NCBI RefSeq assembly: GCF_900111685.1
Contig: NZ_FOHX01000004.1
Location: 458,305 to 522,304 of the forward strand
Direction: 5' to 3'
From: Nonomuraea wenchangensis
GTDB lineage: Bacteria > Actinomycetota > Actinomycetes > Streptosporangiales > Streptosporangiaceae
Length of the DNA: 64,000 nucleotides
The position numbers were made by a program, and so were the translations under genes. Positions 40,680 to 49,153 of the stretch are shown here, piece by piece. Position 1 is the stretch's first letter; each line of letters starts with the position of its first letter. The notes under the pieces are model-generated. The model was not told the DNA's origin. It made no database searches and was given only the letters and a program-made list of their open reading frames with translations.

Positions 40680-42351
40680 CCTCACGCTGGACGGCGCGAC
40701 CGCCGAGGTCGTGCGCTGCCACCTGGTCTCGGTCGCCGAGGAGATGCGGGCCACGCTCGAACGCACCGCCTTCAACCCCGTCATCTACGAGGTGCGCGAC
40801 TACGGCATCTCGGTCTACGACGCCGACCTCCGGCTGATCGCCGAGGCCACCGGGCTGAGCCGGTTCCTCGGCGCCAACGACCACTCCATCCGCAAGGGCG
40901 TGGAGTACGTGGGCCGCGACGACCTGCACCCCGGCGACGTGGTGCTGCTGAACTACCCGTACTGGAACGCGGCCCACGCCTACGACGCGACGCTGTTCGC
41001 GCCCGTGCACGGGGAGTCCGGGCTGCTGGGCTTCGTGTGCGTACGGGCCCACTGGATGGACCTGGGGGCCAAGGACCCCGGCTACGTGCTGGACTCGACG
41101 GACATGCACCAGGAAGGGTTGATTTTTCCGGGCACGAAGGTGTTCTCCCGTGGCGAGCCCGTCCGTGACATCCACGAGCTGATCCGCTTCAACTCCCGCA
41201 TGCCGGATCTGGTCATCGGCGACCTGAACGCCCAGGTCGCCGCCCTGCGCACCGGCGAGCGCCGCCTCGCCGAGCTGCACGCCCGCTACGGCACCCCGCT
41301 CGTCGAGGCCGCCGTGGACCGGGCCGTCGAGGCCGCCGCCCGCTCGGCCGCCGACGCCGTCGCCGCGCTGCCGCAGGGCACCTGGACCGCCGAGGACTGG
41401 CTGGACGACGACGGCGTCACCGACGAGCCGGTGAGGATGCGGGTCACCGTCACGGTCGCCGGCGGCCGGTTCACCGTCGACTTCGCCGGCTCCTCCGGGA
41501 TGACCCGGGGGCCGGTCAACCTGCCGCTCGGCGCCACCATCGCCACCTGCCGCGTCGCGTTCAAGGCGATCACCACCCCCTGGGAGCAGACCAACGCGGG
41601 CCACTTCGCGCCGCTGGAGGTGCGCGCCGAGCCCGGCACGCTGTTCCACGCCGTCTACCCGGCGGCCACGTTCACGCAGTGGACGGGCACGGTCGCGCTG
41701 GAGCTGATCTACAAGGCGCTGGCGCAGGGCATGCCGGACCGGCTGCCCGCCTCGTCCGGCGGCGACGTTCCCGGCTTCATGATGGTCGGCACGCACCCGG
41801 ACACCGGGCGGCTCTTCGCCGTCAGCAACAACGACGCCGTCGGCTGGGGCGGCACGCCCGCCCACGACGGCATCGGACCGGCCAACCACCCGGCCCAGAC
41901 GCAGGCCCGCAACACGCCCGTCGAGGTGCTGGAGGCGCGGACGGGCATGTTCTTCGAGCGGTTGGAGCTGCGTACGGACTCGGGCGGCGCGGGCCGTCAC
42001 CGGGGCGGGGTCGGCTTGCGGCGGGACATCCGGTTCACCACGCCGGGCGAGTTCCTGTCGGTGATCAAGAAGACCAGGTCGCGGCCCTGGGCGCTGGACG
42101 GCGGCCTGGAGCCGGACCCCAACCAGGTGATCGTCTTTCCCGGCACCGACCGCGAGGCCCGGATCAGCACCAAACGGGTCAAGGTCGAGCCCGGCGACCG
42201 GGTGACGCTGCTGACGGCGGGCGGCGGCGGGCACGGCGACCCGCGCGAACGCGACCCCGAGGCCGTACGCCGCGACGTCGCCGAGGGCTACGTCTCACCC
42301 GAGGCCGCCCGCGACATCTACGGCTTGGCGGATCTGGAAGGAGCACGATGA
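40672..42351 (+). CDS. Hydantoinase/oxoprolinase subunit B, second copy (HyuB)
   Basis: 559 residues. It keeps the same landmarks as the first copy (RTAFNPVIYEVRDYG, NYPYWNAAHAYDATLF, GGGGHGDP). The region after about residue 195 (ELHARYGTPLVEAAVDRAVE) is clearly diverged, so the two copies may give different complexes with the single HyuA. Its ATG lies inside the end of the first copy (8-base overlap). Confidence 0.92.
   Translation: MPDLTLDGATAEVVRCHLVSVAEEMRATLERTAFNPVIYEVRDYGISVYDADLRLIAEATGLSRFLGANDHSIRKGVEYVGRDDLHPGDVVLLNYPYWNAAHAYDATLFAPVHGESGLLGFVCVRAHWMDLGAKDPGYVLDSTDMHQEGLIFPGTKVFSRGEPVRDIHELIRFNSRMPDLVIGDLNAQVAALRTGERRLAELHARYGTPLVEAAVDRAVEAAARSAADAVAALPQGTWTAEDWLDDDGVTDEPVRMRVTVTVAGGRFTVDFAGSSGMTRGPVNLPLGATIATCRVAFKAITTPWEQTNAGHFAPLEVRAEPGTLFHAVYPAATFTQWTGTVALELIYKALAQGMPDRLPASSGGDVPGFMMVGTHPDTGRLFAVSNNDAVGWGGTPAHDGIGPANHPAQTQARNTPVEVLEARTGMFFERLELRTDSGGAGRHRGGVGLRRDIRFTTPGEFLSVIKKTRSRPWALDGGLEPDPNQVIVFPGTDREARISTKRVKVEPGDRVTLLTAGGGGHGDPRERDPEAVRRDVAEGYVSPEAARDIYGLADLEGAR
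41921..42324 (+). repeat. Near-identical 404-base direct repeat, copy 2 (3' end of second hyuB)
   Basis: Partner of 40261-40664; 7 mismatches in 404 bases. A second shorter shared block links about 39370-39600 with 41040-41270. Confidence 0.9.
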
Positions 42352-43583
42352 ACACGGTCGTCATCACCGGCTGCACCGTGGCCGACGGCCGGGCGGCCAC
42401 GGGCGCGGACCCCGTCCCCGACGCCGGCATCCTCGTCAGGGGCGAGCGCATCGTGGACGTGGGCCGCCGCGAGGACGTCCTCGCCGCCGCCGGCTCCGTG
42501 CCCGGCGAGGTGACCCACCTCGACCTCGGCGGCGCGTACGTCACCCCCGGCCTGGTCAACATGCACACCCACCTGTCCCTGTCCCTCCCCGGCACCGCCG
42601 GCGACCAGGTCAAGGACATGAACCCGCACGAGCTGGCCCTCTACATGGCCGACGGCGCCCGCCGCACCCTCGACTGCGGCGTCACCACCGTCCGCTGCGT
42701 GGCCGAGAAGGACCACGCCGACTTCGCGCTGCGCCGCGCCATCGAGGCAGGCCGGGTGCCCGGCCCCCGCATCTTCACCGCCGGGCGGGCGCTCGTCTGC
42801 ACCGGCGGGCACGGCCACGAGGGCACCGACACCCTGGAGTGCGACGGCGCGGACGGCCTGCGGCGCGGCGTCCGCTCCCAGATCAAGGCCGGGGCCGACC
42901 TCATCAAGGTGATGATCTCCGGCGGCATCGCCGGGCGGCACGAGTCGATCGACACGCCGCAGCTCTTCGCCGACGAGATGGCCGCGGTGATCGAGACCGC
43001 GCACGCCTGGGGCCGCAAGGTCACCGCCCACGCCGGGCCCGCCGCCGTGATCGCCCAGGCCGTGGCGCTCGGCCTCGACTGCGTGGAGCACGGCTACCAG
43101 CTCACTCCCGAGGTGGCCGCCCAGATGGCCGCGCGCGGCACCGCGCTGGTGCCCACCCTGCTCGTCACCCGCTGCAAGGAGTTCTTCGACGAGCTGGGCG
43201 TGCCGGAGTGGATGCAGTGCCGCTCGCTCAACGCCGGGCCCGAGCACCTGGAGAGCTTCGCCACCGCCGTCGCCGCCGGGGTGGAGGTGCTGCTCGGCAG
43301 CGACATGCCGCCGTTCTGGGGCTTCGAGGGCACCAACGCGACCGTACGCGAGCTGGAGCACATGGCCGAGGTCATCGGCCCCGCCCGCGCCCTGTACGCC
43401 GCCACCCTCGGCCCCGCCCGCTGGCTGCGCGCCGAGGCCGACATCGGCACCGTCGAGCCCGGCCGCTACGCCGACCTCGTCGCGATGGACGAGGACCCGC
43501 TCGCGTCGGCGTCGGCGTACCGGGGCGTCCGCTGGGTGATGAAGGGCGGCCAGGTCGTCCGCTCGGAAAGGAAGGCACCATGA
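42348..43583 (+). CDS. Metal-dependent amidohydrolase
   Basis: 411 residues, amidohydrolase superfamily (imidazolonepropionase/prolidase-like). His 73 and His 75 in MHTHLSLS form the HxH metal motif; further ligands are in VTAHAGP, CVEHGYQ and the late Asp in LLGSDMPPFWG. A composite barrel with a small beta-sandwich formed by both ends. Its likely job is hydrolysis of the linear or cyclic amide next in the pathway after the HyuAB step. ATG overlaps the HyuB stop. Confidence 0.9.
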   Translation: MNTVVITGCTVADGRAATGADPVPDAGILVRGERIVDVGRREDVLAAAGSVPGEVTHLDLGGAYVTPGLVNMHTHLSLSLPGTAGDQVKDMNPHELALYMADGARRTLDCGVTTVRCVAEKDHADFALRRAIEAGRVPGPRIFTAGRALVCTGGHGHEGTDTLECDGADGLRRGVRSQIKAGADLIKVMISGGIAGRHESIDTPQLFADEMAAVIETAHAWGRKVTAHAGPAAVIAQAVALGLDCVEHGYQLTPEVAAQMAARGTALVPTLLVTRCKEFFDELGVPEWMQCRSLNAGPEHLESFATAVAAGVEVLLGSDMPPFWGFEGTNATVRELEHMAEVIGPARALYAATLGPARWLRAEADIGTVEPGRYADLVAMDEDPLASASAYRGVRWVMKGGQVVRSERKAP

Positions 43584-43978
43584 CCCTGGTCCAGGGCGCC
43601 GCGGCGGCCATCGCCGCCGCGATCGACGACATGTACGCCGCGTTCGTCGCCGGCGACCGCGCCCGCTTCGACTCCCACCTGCACCCCGACGTGACCACCT
43701 GGGAGACCCACCTCCCCGGCCCGCTGCGCACCCGCGCCGAGCTGGACGCCTACCGCGACGCCCGCGACGGCGCCGGCCACCGCCCGGTCATGGACACGCT
43801 CACCGCCCGCGACAAGCGCATCGACGTCTGGGGCGAGGTCGGCGTGGCCAGGTACGTCCTGGTCGCCGAGCCGCACGGCGGGCCCGCCCAGCACACCAGG
43901 GTCACCGACGTGCTCCGGCACACGCGGGGCCGCTGGCTGATCGCCCACCACCACGCCGAGCTGGTGGGGGAGCCGTGA
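43580..43978 (+). CDS. SnoaL/NTF2-like protein
   Basis: 132 residues with a cone-like NTF2 fold: long helix AIDDMYAAFVAGDRARFDSH, then LHPDVTTWETH and the ending RGRWLIAHHHAEL. The type is that of SnoaL/DUF4440 small hydrolases, isomerases or ligand-binding proteins. Reaction unknown. Overlaps with both neighbours (ATGA and GTGA). Confidence 0.85.
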   Translation: MTLVQGAAAAIAAAIDDMYAAFVAGDRARFDSHLHPDVTTWETHLPGPLRTRAELDAYRDARDGAGHRPVMDTLTARDKRIDVWGEVGVARYVLVAEPHGGPAQHTRVTDVLRHTRGRWLIAHHHAELVGEP

Positions 43979-44307
43979 GCGGCGCGGGTCCCGAGCCGGA
44001 CATGGAGCTGTACGACCTGCGGGTCACCGTCGACGCCATCGAGGGCCGCTCGGTCTGCGGCATGGCCGTCGGCGACTACTTCGAGCTGGAGAACAGCGCC
44101 CACCTGCGGCTGCCGGAGGGCCGGCACTTCTGCGTGTGGGCCCTCGCCAGCGTCCTGCCGTTCCTCGCGGCCAAGCAGCGCGACCTCGGCGCGGGCGACT
44201 GGCTGGAGCGCGACACCCTGTTCTGCTGCCCGGACCCGGAGGAGCGGCTGACGATGCGGGTCGAGCGGGTCCGGCGCCGCCCGATGAACTCGGCGGACCT
44301 GACATGA
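43975..44307 (+). CDS. TIGR04076-family protein
   Basis: 110 residues. The pattern ELYDLRVTVDAIEGRSVCG...GDYFELE and the HFCVWALASVLPFLAAKQ block with a later Cys pair (LFCCPDPE) is that of TIGR04076, a small family often placed in catabolic operons. Function unknown. Start GTG overlaps the SnoaL-like stop. Confidence 0.8.
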   Translation: MSGAGPEPDMELYDLRVTVDAIEGRSVCGMAVGDYFELENSAHLRLPEGRHFCVWALASVLPFLAAKQRDLGAGDWLERDTLFCCPDPEERLTMRVERVRRRPMNSADLT

Positions 44308-45323
44308 GCGGGCCCGGGGACTTCGAGATCGGCATCGGCCTGCAGAGCGACAAGCGGGCCGGGGACTACGCCCGGCTCGGGCGGCTCGCCGAGGAGCACG
44401 GCATCGACGTGGTGTCAGTGTTCGGCGACCTGATGTACCAGCCGCCGATCTTCCCGCTGCTGGAGATCGCCGCCGCCACCTCCCGGGTGCGGCTCGGCCC
44501 GGCCTGTCTCAACCCGTACTCGATGGCGCCGTACGAGATCGCCGGTCAGCTCGCCGCGCTCGACCTCGCCTCCGACGGGCGGGCCTACCTGGGGCTGGCC
44601 CGGGGGACCTGGCTGGGCGAGGTCGGGATCGCGCAGCCGCGCCCGCTCACCGCGCTGGCCGAGTGCGCCGAGGTCGTGCGGCGGCTGCTCGCGGGCGACA
44701 CGTCGGGCTTCGCGGGCGAGCTGTTCAGCCTCGCGCCCGGCACCGCGCTGCGCTACCCCGTGCGGCGGGCCCGGCCGCCGCTGCTCATCGGCGCCTGGGG
44801 GCCGCGCGGCGCGGCGCTCGCCGGGCGCGTCGCCGACGAGATCAAGGTCGGCGGGAGCGCCAACCCGGCGATGGTGCCGGTCGTGCGGGAGCGGCTGCGC
44901 CCGGGGGCCGAGGAGGCGGGGCGGTCCGTGGACGACGTCGGGATCGTGCTGGGCGCGGTCACCGTCGTCGCCGCCGACGGCGCCGCCGCCCGCGCGAGGG
45001 CCCGTAGGGAGGTCGCCATGTACCTGGCGGTCGTGGCCGAGCTGGATCCCACGGCCGAGGTGCCCGCCGACCTGCTGACGCGGGTCAAGGCCGAGGTCGC
45101 GGCCGGGCGGGACGACGCGGCGGGCCGGCTGATCCCGGACGACCTGCTGGACCTGTTCGCGTTCTCCGGCACTCCCGAGCAGGTGGCGGCGCAGGCGCGG
45201 CGGCTGATCGACGCGGGGGTGCGGCGGGTCGAGTTCGGCACCCCGCACGGGCTCACCGACGATGATGGGGTCCTCCTGATCGCCACGGAGGTCGCGCCGA
45301 TGCTGAGGAAGGCGGCACGATGA
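44304..45323 (+). CDS. LLM-class flavin-dependent oxidoreductase (F420-type likely)
   Basis: 339 residues, luciferase-like TIM barrel. IGIGLQSDKRAGDYARLGRLAEEHG and the LGPACLNPYSMAPYEIA, GLARGTWLGEVG blocks resemble F420-dependent methylene-H4MPT reductase-like proteins. It would oxidise or reduce an intermediate of the operon pathway with F420 or FMN. ATG overlaps the preceding stop. Confidence 0.88.
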   Translation: MSGPGDFEIGIGLQSDKRAGDYARLGRLAEEHGIDVVSVFGDLMYQPPIFPLLEIAAATSRVRLGPACLNPYSMAPYEIAGQLAALDLASDGRAYLGLARGTWLGEVGIAQPRPLTALAECAEVVRRLLAGDTSGFAGELFSLAPGTALRYPVRRARPPLLIGAWGPRGAALAGRVADEIKVGGSANPAMVPVVRERLRPGAEEAGRSVDDVGIVLGAVTVVAADGAAARARARREVAMYLAVVAELDPTAEVPADLLTRVKAEVAAGRDDAAGRLIPDDLLDLFAFSGTPEQVAAQARRLIDAGVRRVEFGTPHGLTDDDGVLLIATEVAPMLRKAAR

Positions 45324-46489
45324 CCGACCCGACGCCCGATCGCCCGCGGGTCGCCGGGGCCGCGGAGGCCGCCGGGGTCGCCGCGACCGCACGGGCCGCC
45401 GTGACCGTGGTCGTCGCGGGCGGGCTGGCGGCGGATCGTGAGCTGCTGGCGGAGCTGGCCGGGCGGGAGTTCGCCGCGCTCGGGGTCGCCGGGCGGCTGG
45501 TCGAGCCCCCGGACGCCGCGTCCTTCGCGACCGCGCTGGACGCCGCCGCCGAGCCGGGTCACGGCGTCGTCGCCCTGCCCGGCGCCGATCCCGAGGTGCG
45601 CGCCCTGATGGAGCCGCCTCGGCCGTACCGTGAGCGGCTGGTCTGGCTGGACCTGGCGAGAACCGGCCCGCACCCGGCGGGCGGGGCCCTCCACCTGTAC
45701 GGCCGCGGCGTCAACGGCCTCACCTGGGCCGTACGGGCCGCGGCGCACCGCGCGACGTGCCGCCCCCGCCGCGTCACCTACGGCCCTCACCCCGACCAGT
45801 ACGCGGAGCTGCTCCTGCCGGACGCCCGGCCCGCGCCGGTCGCGATGCTGCTGCACGGCGGCTTCTACCGGACGCGCTGGGCCGCCGACCTCATGGACGC
45901 GCTCGCCGCCGACCTGGCCGCCCGCGGGTTCGCCGCCTGGAACGTGGAGTACCGCCGCCCGGACCGGCACGGCTGGGACGCCACCGTGTCGGACGTCGCC
46001 GCCGCGTACGCCGCGCTCCGGACCCTCGGCGCGGACGTCGACCAGGACCGGGTCGCGGTGATCGGCCATTCGGCGGGCGGTCAGCTCGCGCTGCGCCTGG
46101 CCGCCGACCTGTGGGCGGCCGGGCGGGGCCCGGCGCTCGCCGTCTCCCTGGCCGGCCTCGTGGACCTGGTGGAGTGCGACCGCCGCGACCTGAGCGGCGG
46201 CGCGACGGCCCTGGCGCTCGGCGGCTCATGCACCGAGATCCCCGAGGTGTACGCGGCGTCCAGCCCGCTCGCCCGGCTCCCGCTGGGCGGCCCGCAGCTC
46301 GTCGTCCAGGGCGCCGGCGACGACCCGGACCTCGTGGACTTCAACCGCCGCTACGTCCGCGCCGCGACCGGCGACCCGGTCACCTACCTGGAGGCGCCTG
46401 GCGACCACTTCTCGGTGATCGACCCGGCCGCCCCCATCTGGGCGGAGACCGCCGCCCGCGTCGAGGAGGCGCTCAGGCCAGCGGGGTGA
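45320..46489 (+). CDS. Alpha/beta hydrolase with an extra N-terminal domain
   Basis: 389 residues. Residues 165-389 form an alpha/beta hydrolase with the oxyanion motif LLHGGFYR, Ser 251 in GHSAGGQ and a late His in PGDHFSV. The HGG form recalls kynurenine formamidases and arylformamidases. Residues 1 to about 150 are a separate domain (VVVAGGLAADRELLAELAG, ending LYGRGVNGLTWAVRAAAHR) whose end resembles a type II dehydroquinase-like fold. It is the last gene of the long operon and overlaps the convergent Lrp gene by 17 bases. Kynurenine genes lie just beyond. Confidence 0.82.
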   Translation: MTDPTPDRPRVAGAAEAAGVAATARAAVTVVVAGGLAADRELLAELAGREFAALGVAGRLVEPPDAASFATALDAAAEPGHGVVALPGADPEVRALMEPPRPYRERLVWLDLARTGPHPAGGALHLYGRGVNGLTWAVRAAAHRATCRPRRVTYGPHPDQYAELLLPDARPAPVAMLLHGGFYRTRWAADLMDALAADLAARGFAAWNVEYRRPDRHGWDATVSDVAAAYAALRTLGADVDQDRVAVIGHSAGGQLALRLAADLWAAGRGPALAVSLAGLVDLVECDRRDLSGGATALALGGSCTEIPEVYAASSPLARLPLGGPQLVVQGAGDDPDLVDFNRRYVRAATGDPVTYLEAPGDHFSVIDPAAPIWAETAARVEEALRPAG

Positions 46490-46910
46490 CCGGCCGCCAC
46501 GCCACGGGGCTGGACAGCACCATCGTGCTCGACGGCCGCCCGTAGTGGGACAGCCCGTCGATCAGCCGCTCGAAGTGCGCCATCGAGTCCAGCGCCACCA
46601 CGAGCAGGCAGCAGGTGTCGCCGGTGACCCGGTACACCTGGACGATCTCGGGCTGGGTCAGCACCTCCTCGTGGCGCAGCACGCAGCGGGCTCCGTAGCA
46701 GTCCATCCGGATCAGCGCCCGCACCGTGCGCCCGGCCCGGCCGAGGTCCACGTGGGCGTGGTAGCCGGAGATCACCCCGGTCTCCTCCAGCCGCCTGACG
46801 CGCTCGGCCACGGCCGGGGCGGACAGGTGCACCCGCCGTGACAGCTCGCTGTAGGAGAGCCGGGCGTCGGCCTGCAGCTCGCCGAGGATCGCCCAGTCCA
46901 TCGCGTCCAT
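46473..46910 (-). CDS. Lrp/AsnC-family transcriptional regulator
   Basis: 145 residues. N-terminal winged HTH (LSYSELSRRVHLSAPAVAER) and C-terminal RAM ligand domain (GDTCCLLVVALDSMAHFERL). It is divergent from tryptophan 2,3-dioxygenase (145-base promoter gap, low GC) and so likely senses tryptophan or a kynurenine-pathway amino acid. ATG 46910 is preferred to GTG 46919 and ATG 46901. Confidence 0.9.
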   Translation of the reverse strand: MDAMDWAILGELQADARLSYSELSRRVHLSAPAVAERVRRLEETGVISGYHAHVDLGRAGRTVRALIRMDCYGARCVLRHEEVLTQPEIVQVYRVTGDTCCLLVVALDSMAHFERLIDGLSHYGRPSSTMVLSSPVAWRPVTPLA

Positions 46911-47055
46911 GGCACCCACCCGTCACTCTCGGCAGCGGCGAAAGGCAAATCGGAGATCGCCTTCCGAACGTAAACCCATCCCGCCTCATCACCTTTGTCT
47001 CGCTATTTCAGCATAGTTCGTCGTGAGTGAACATTGAGGTGAACGAGGAGGAGTG

Positions 47056-47868
47056 ATGGCAGCCCCGAGACTGCGCTTCGCAAACGCCACGCCTTACGAC
47101 GAGTACATCGGCACCGCCGTCCTGCGCGAGCTGCCTGGCCCGCGCACCGCCGTGCCCGAAGAGCCTGCCTTCCTGGTCACCACGCAGGTCATGGAGCTGT
47201 ACTTCGGCCTGGTGCGCACCGAGCTGCGCCTGGCGACCGAGCTGCTCGGCGGGCCGGGACCGGCCCCGGCGACCGCCGTGATCGGGCGCGCGGCGGCGTA
47301 CCTGGACGTGGTGAACGCGGCCTGGCGACCGCTGAACCGGCTCACGCCGCGCCAGTTCAACGCCTTCCGTCCGGCGCTCGGCGAGGGCTCGGGATTCCAG
47401 TCGGCGCTCTACCGCGAGGTGGAGTTCCTGCTGGGGGACAAGAACCCGTCCCTCGTCCAGGTCCACCGCGGCGACCCCGAGGCCCACGCCGCGCTGCTGG
47501 CGGCCCTGCGCGCGCCCAGCCTGTACGACGCCGCCCTGTCCGCCCTGGCCCGCCACGGGCACGACCTCCCCGAGGCCGTGCTCACCCGCGACCCGGCGCA
47601 GCCGTACGAGCCCGACCCCCAGGTGGAGAAGGCGTGGTCCCGCGTGTACGCCGAAGAGGGCCCCGGCGACGAGCTGTGGGAGCTGGGCGAGGCGCTGACC
47701 GACCTCGCCGAGGGCTTCATGGGATGGCGGACCCGCCACCTGATGGTGGTCCGTCGCGCGATGGGCGCGAAGATGGGCACCGGCGGGTCGAGCGGCGCGA
47801 GCTGGCTGGAGCGGTCGCTGCGCCGCGAGATCTTCCCCGAGCTCTGGTCGGCCCGCACCCTGGTCTGA
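47056..47868 (+). CDS. kynA: Tryptophan 2,3-dioxygenase (KynA)
   Basis: 270 residues, a heme dioxygenase opening the indole ring to N-formylkynurenine. Conserved landmarks are TTQVMELYFGLVRTEL (family QHQTYELWFK), EGFMGWRTRHLMVVRRAMG with the heme His, and GTGGSSGASWLERSL, which closes the active site. Shine-Dalgarno AGGAGG 4 bases before ATG 47056. It is divergent from the Lrp regulator and followed at 31 bases by kynureninase; the formamidase may be the alpha/beta hydrolase at 45320. Confidence 0.9.
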   Translation: MAAPRLRFANATPYDEYIGTAVLRELPGPRTAVPEEPAFLVTTQVMELYFGLVRTELRLATELLGGPGPAPATAVIGRAAAYLDVVNAAWRPLNRLTPRQFNAFRPALGEGSGFQSALYREVEFLLGDKNPSLVQVHRGDPEAHAALLAALRAPSLYDAALSALARHGHDLPEAVLTRDPAQPYEPDPQVEKAWSRVYAEEGPGDELWELGEALTDLAEGFMGWRTRHLMVVRRAMGAKMGTGGSSGASWLERSLRREIFPELWSARTLV

Positions 47869-47899
47869 CGTGCCGACACCCTGGCCTGATGGAGAACGC

Positions 47900-49153
47900 G
47901 TGAACACCCACCCCGAGCAGGACGCCCTGGCCGCCGACGCCGCCGATCCCGGCCGCCGCGCGGAGTTCCTGATCCCGCCGGCCCCGGCCGGCGCCCCCTA
48001 CCCGGAGACCGCCTACTTCGCCGGCAACTCCCTGGGCCTGCAGCCGAGGGACGCCGCCGCGGCCGTCCAGGCCGAGCTGGCCGAGTGGTCCGGCCAGGCC
48101 GTCGAGGCGTGGTTCGCCGCCGAACGGCCGTGGGTGACCTACCCGGCGCTGCTCCGCGAGGACATGGCCGCCCTGGTGGGCGCGCGTCCCGAGGAGACCG
48201 TGGTCATGAACGCCCTCACGGTCAACCTGCACCTGCTGATGGCCACGTTCTACCGCCCGGAGGGGGAGCGCGTCCGGATCCTCATCGAGGACACGGCCTT
48301 CCCTTCCGACTCCTACGCGGTCGCCGGGCAGGCCGCCTGGCACGGGCTGGACCCGGCTCGCGCCGTCGTCCGGCTGCCCGCCGCCGACATCCCGGCCTAC
48401 CTGGCGGCCGAGGGCGGCACGGTCGCCCTGGTCCTGCTCGGCGGGATCAACTACCTCACGGGCGAACTGCTGGACATCCCCGGCATCACCGCGGCCGCGC
48501 ACGAGGCGGGAGCCGTGGCCGGCTGGGATCTCGCGCACGCCGCGGGGAACGTCCCTCTCTCCCTGCACGACTGGAACGCCGACTTCGCGGTCTGGTGCAC
48601 GTACAAGTACCTCAACGGCGGCCCCGGAGCCCCCGGGGCCTGCTTCGTGCACGCCCGCCACCTGAGCGGCGGCGCGGACCCCGCCCTGCCGCGCCTGACC
48701 GGCTGGTGGGGCACCGACGAGCGGGTCCGCTTCGAGATGCGCCCCGACCGCGACCACGTGCCCGCCGCCGACGCCTGGCAGGTCTCCACGCCGCCCATCC
48801 TCGGCCTGGCCGCGCTGCGGGCCGCGCTCGCCGTGCACGCCAAGGCCGGGATGGCCGAGCTCTCCGCCCGCAGCCGCCGGCTCACCGGCTACCTGGAGTC
48901 GCTGCTCGCCCCGATGAGCGGCGGCCCGATCGAGCTGATCACGCCGTCCGACCCGGCGCGGCGCGGAGCCCAGCTCTCGGTGCGGGTGGCCGCCGGCGAC
49001 GCGGCCGGGCTGGCCGGGCGGCTGCACGCCCGGCACGGGGTGCTCGCCGACGTGCGCAACCCGGACGTGATCCGCTTCGCCCCGGTGCCGCTGTACTCGA
49101 CGTACCACGACTGCTGGCGGGCCGCCCAGGCCCTCGCCGCCGAGTCGGTCTAG
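47900..49153 (+). CDS. kynU: Kynureninase (KynU)
   Basis: 417 residues, PLP-dependent fold type I. YFAGNSLGLQPR at the start and the PLP-lysine motif WCTYKYLNGGPG (Lys 236) are diagnostic. It cleaves kynurenine to anthranilate and alanine. GTG 47900 follows GGAGA. Its TAG stop and the stop of the convergent regulator share the palindrome CTAG at 49150-49153. Confidence 0.93.
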   Translation: MNTHPEQDALAADAADPGRRAEFLIPPAPAGAPYPETAYFAGNSLGLQPRDAAAAVQAELAEWSGQAVEAWFAAERPWVTYPALLREDMAALVGARPEETVVMNALTVNLHLLMATFYRPEGERVRILIEDTAFPSDSYAVAGQAAWHGLDPARAVVRLPAADIPAYLAAEGGTVALVLLGGINYLTGELLDIPGITAAAHEAGAVAGWDLAHAAGNVPLSLHDWNADFAVWCTYKYLNGGPGAPGACFVHARHLSGGADPALPRLTGWWGTDERVRFEMRPDRDHVPAADAWQVSTPPILGLAALRAALAVHAKAGMAELSARSRRLTGYLESLLAPMSGGPIELITPSDPARRGAQLSVRVAAGDAAGLAGRLHARHGVLADVRNPDVIRFAPVPLYSTYHDCWRAAQALAAESV

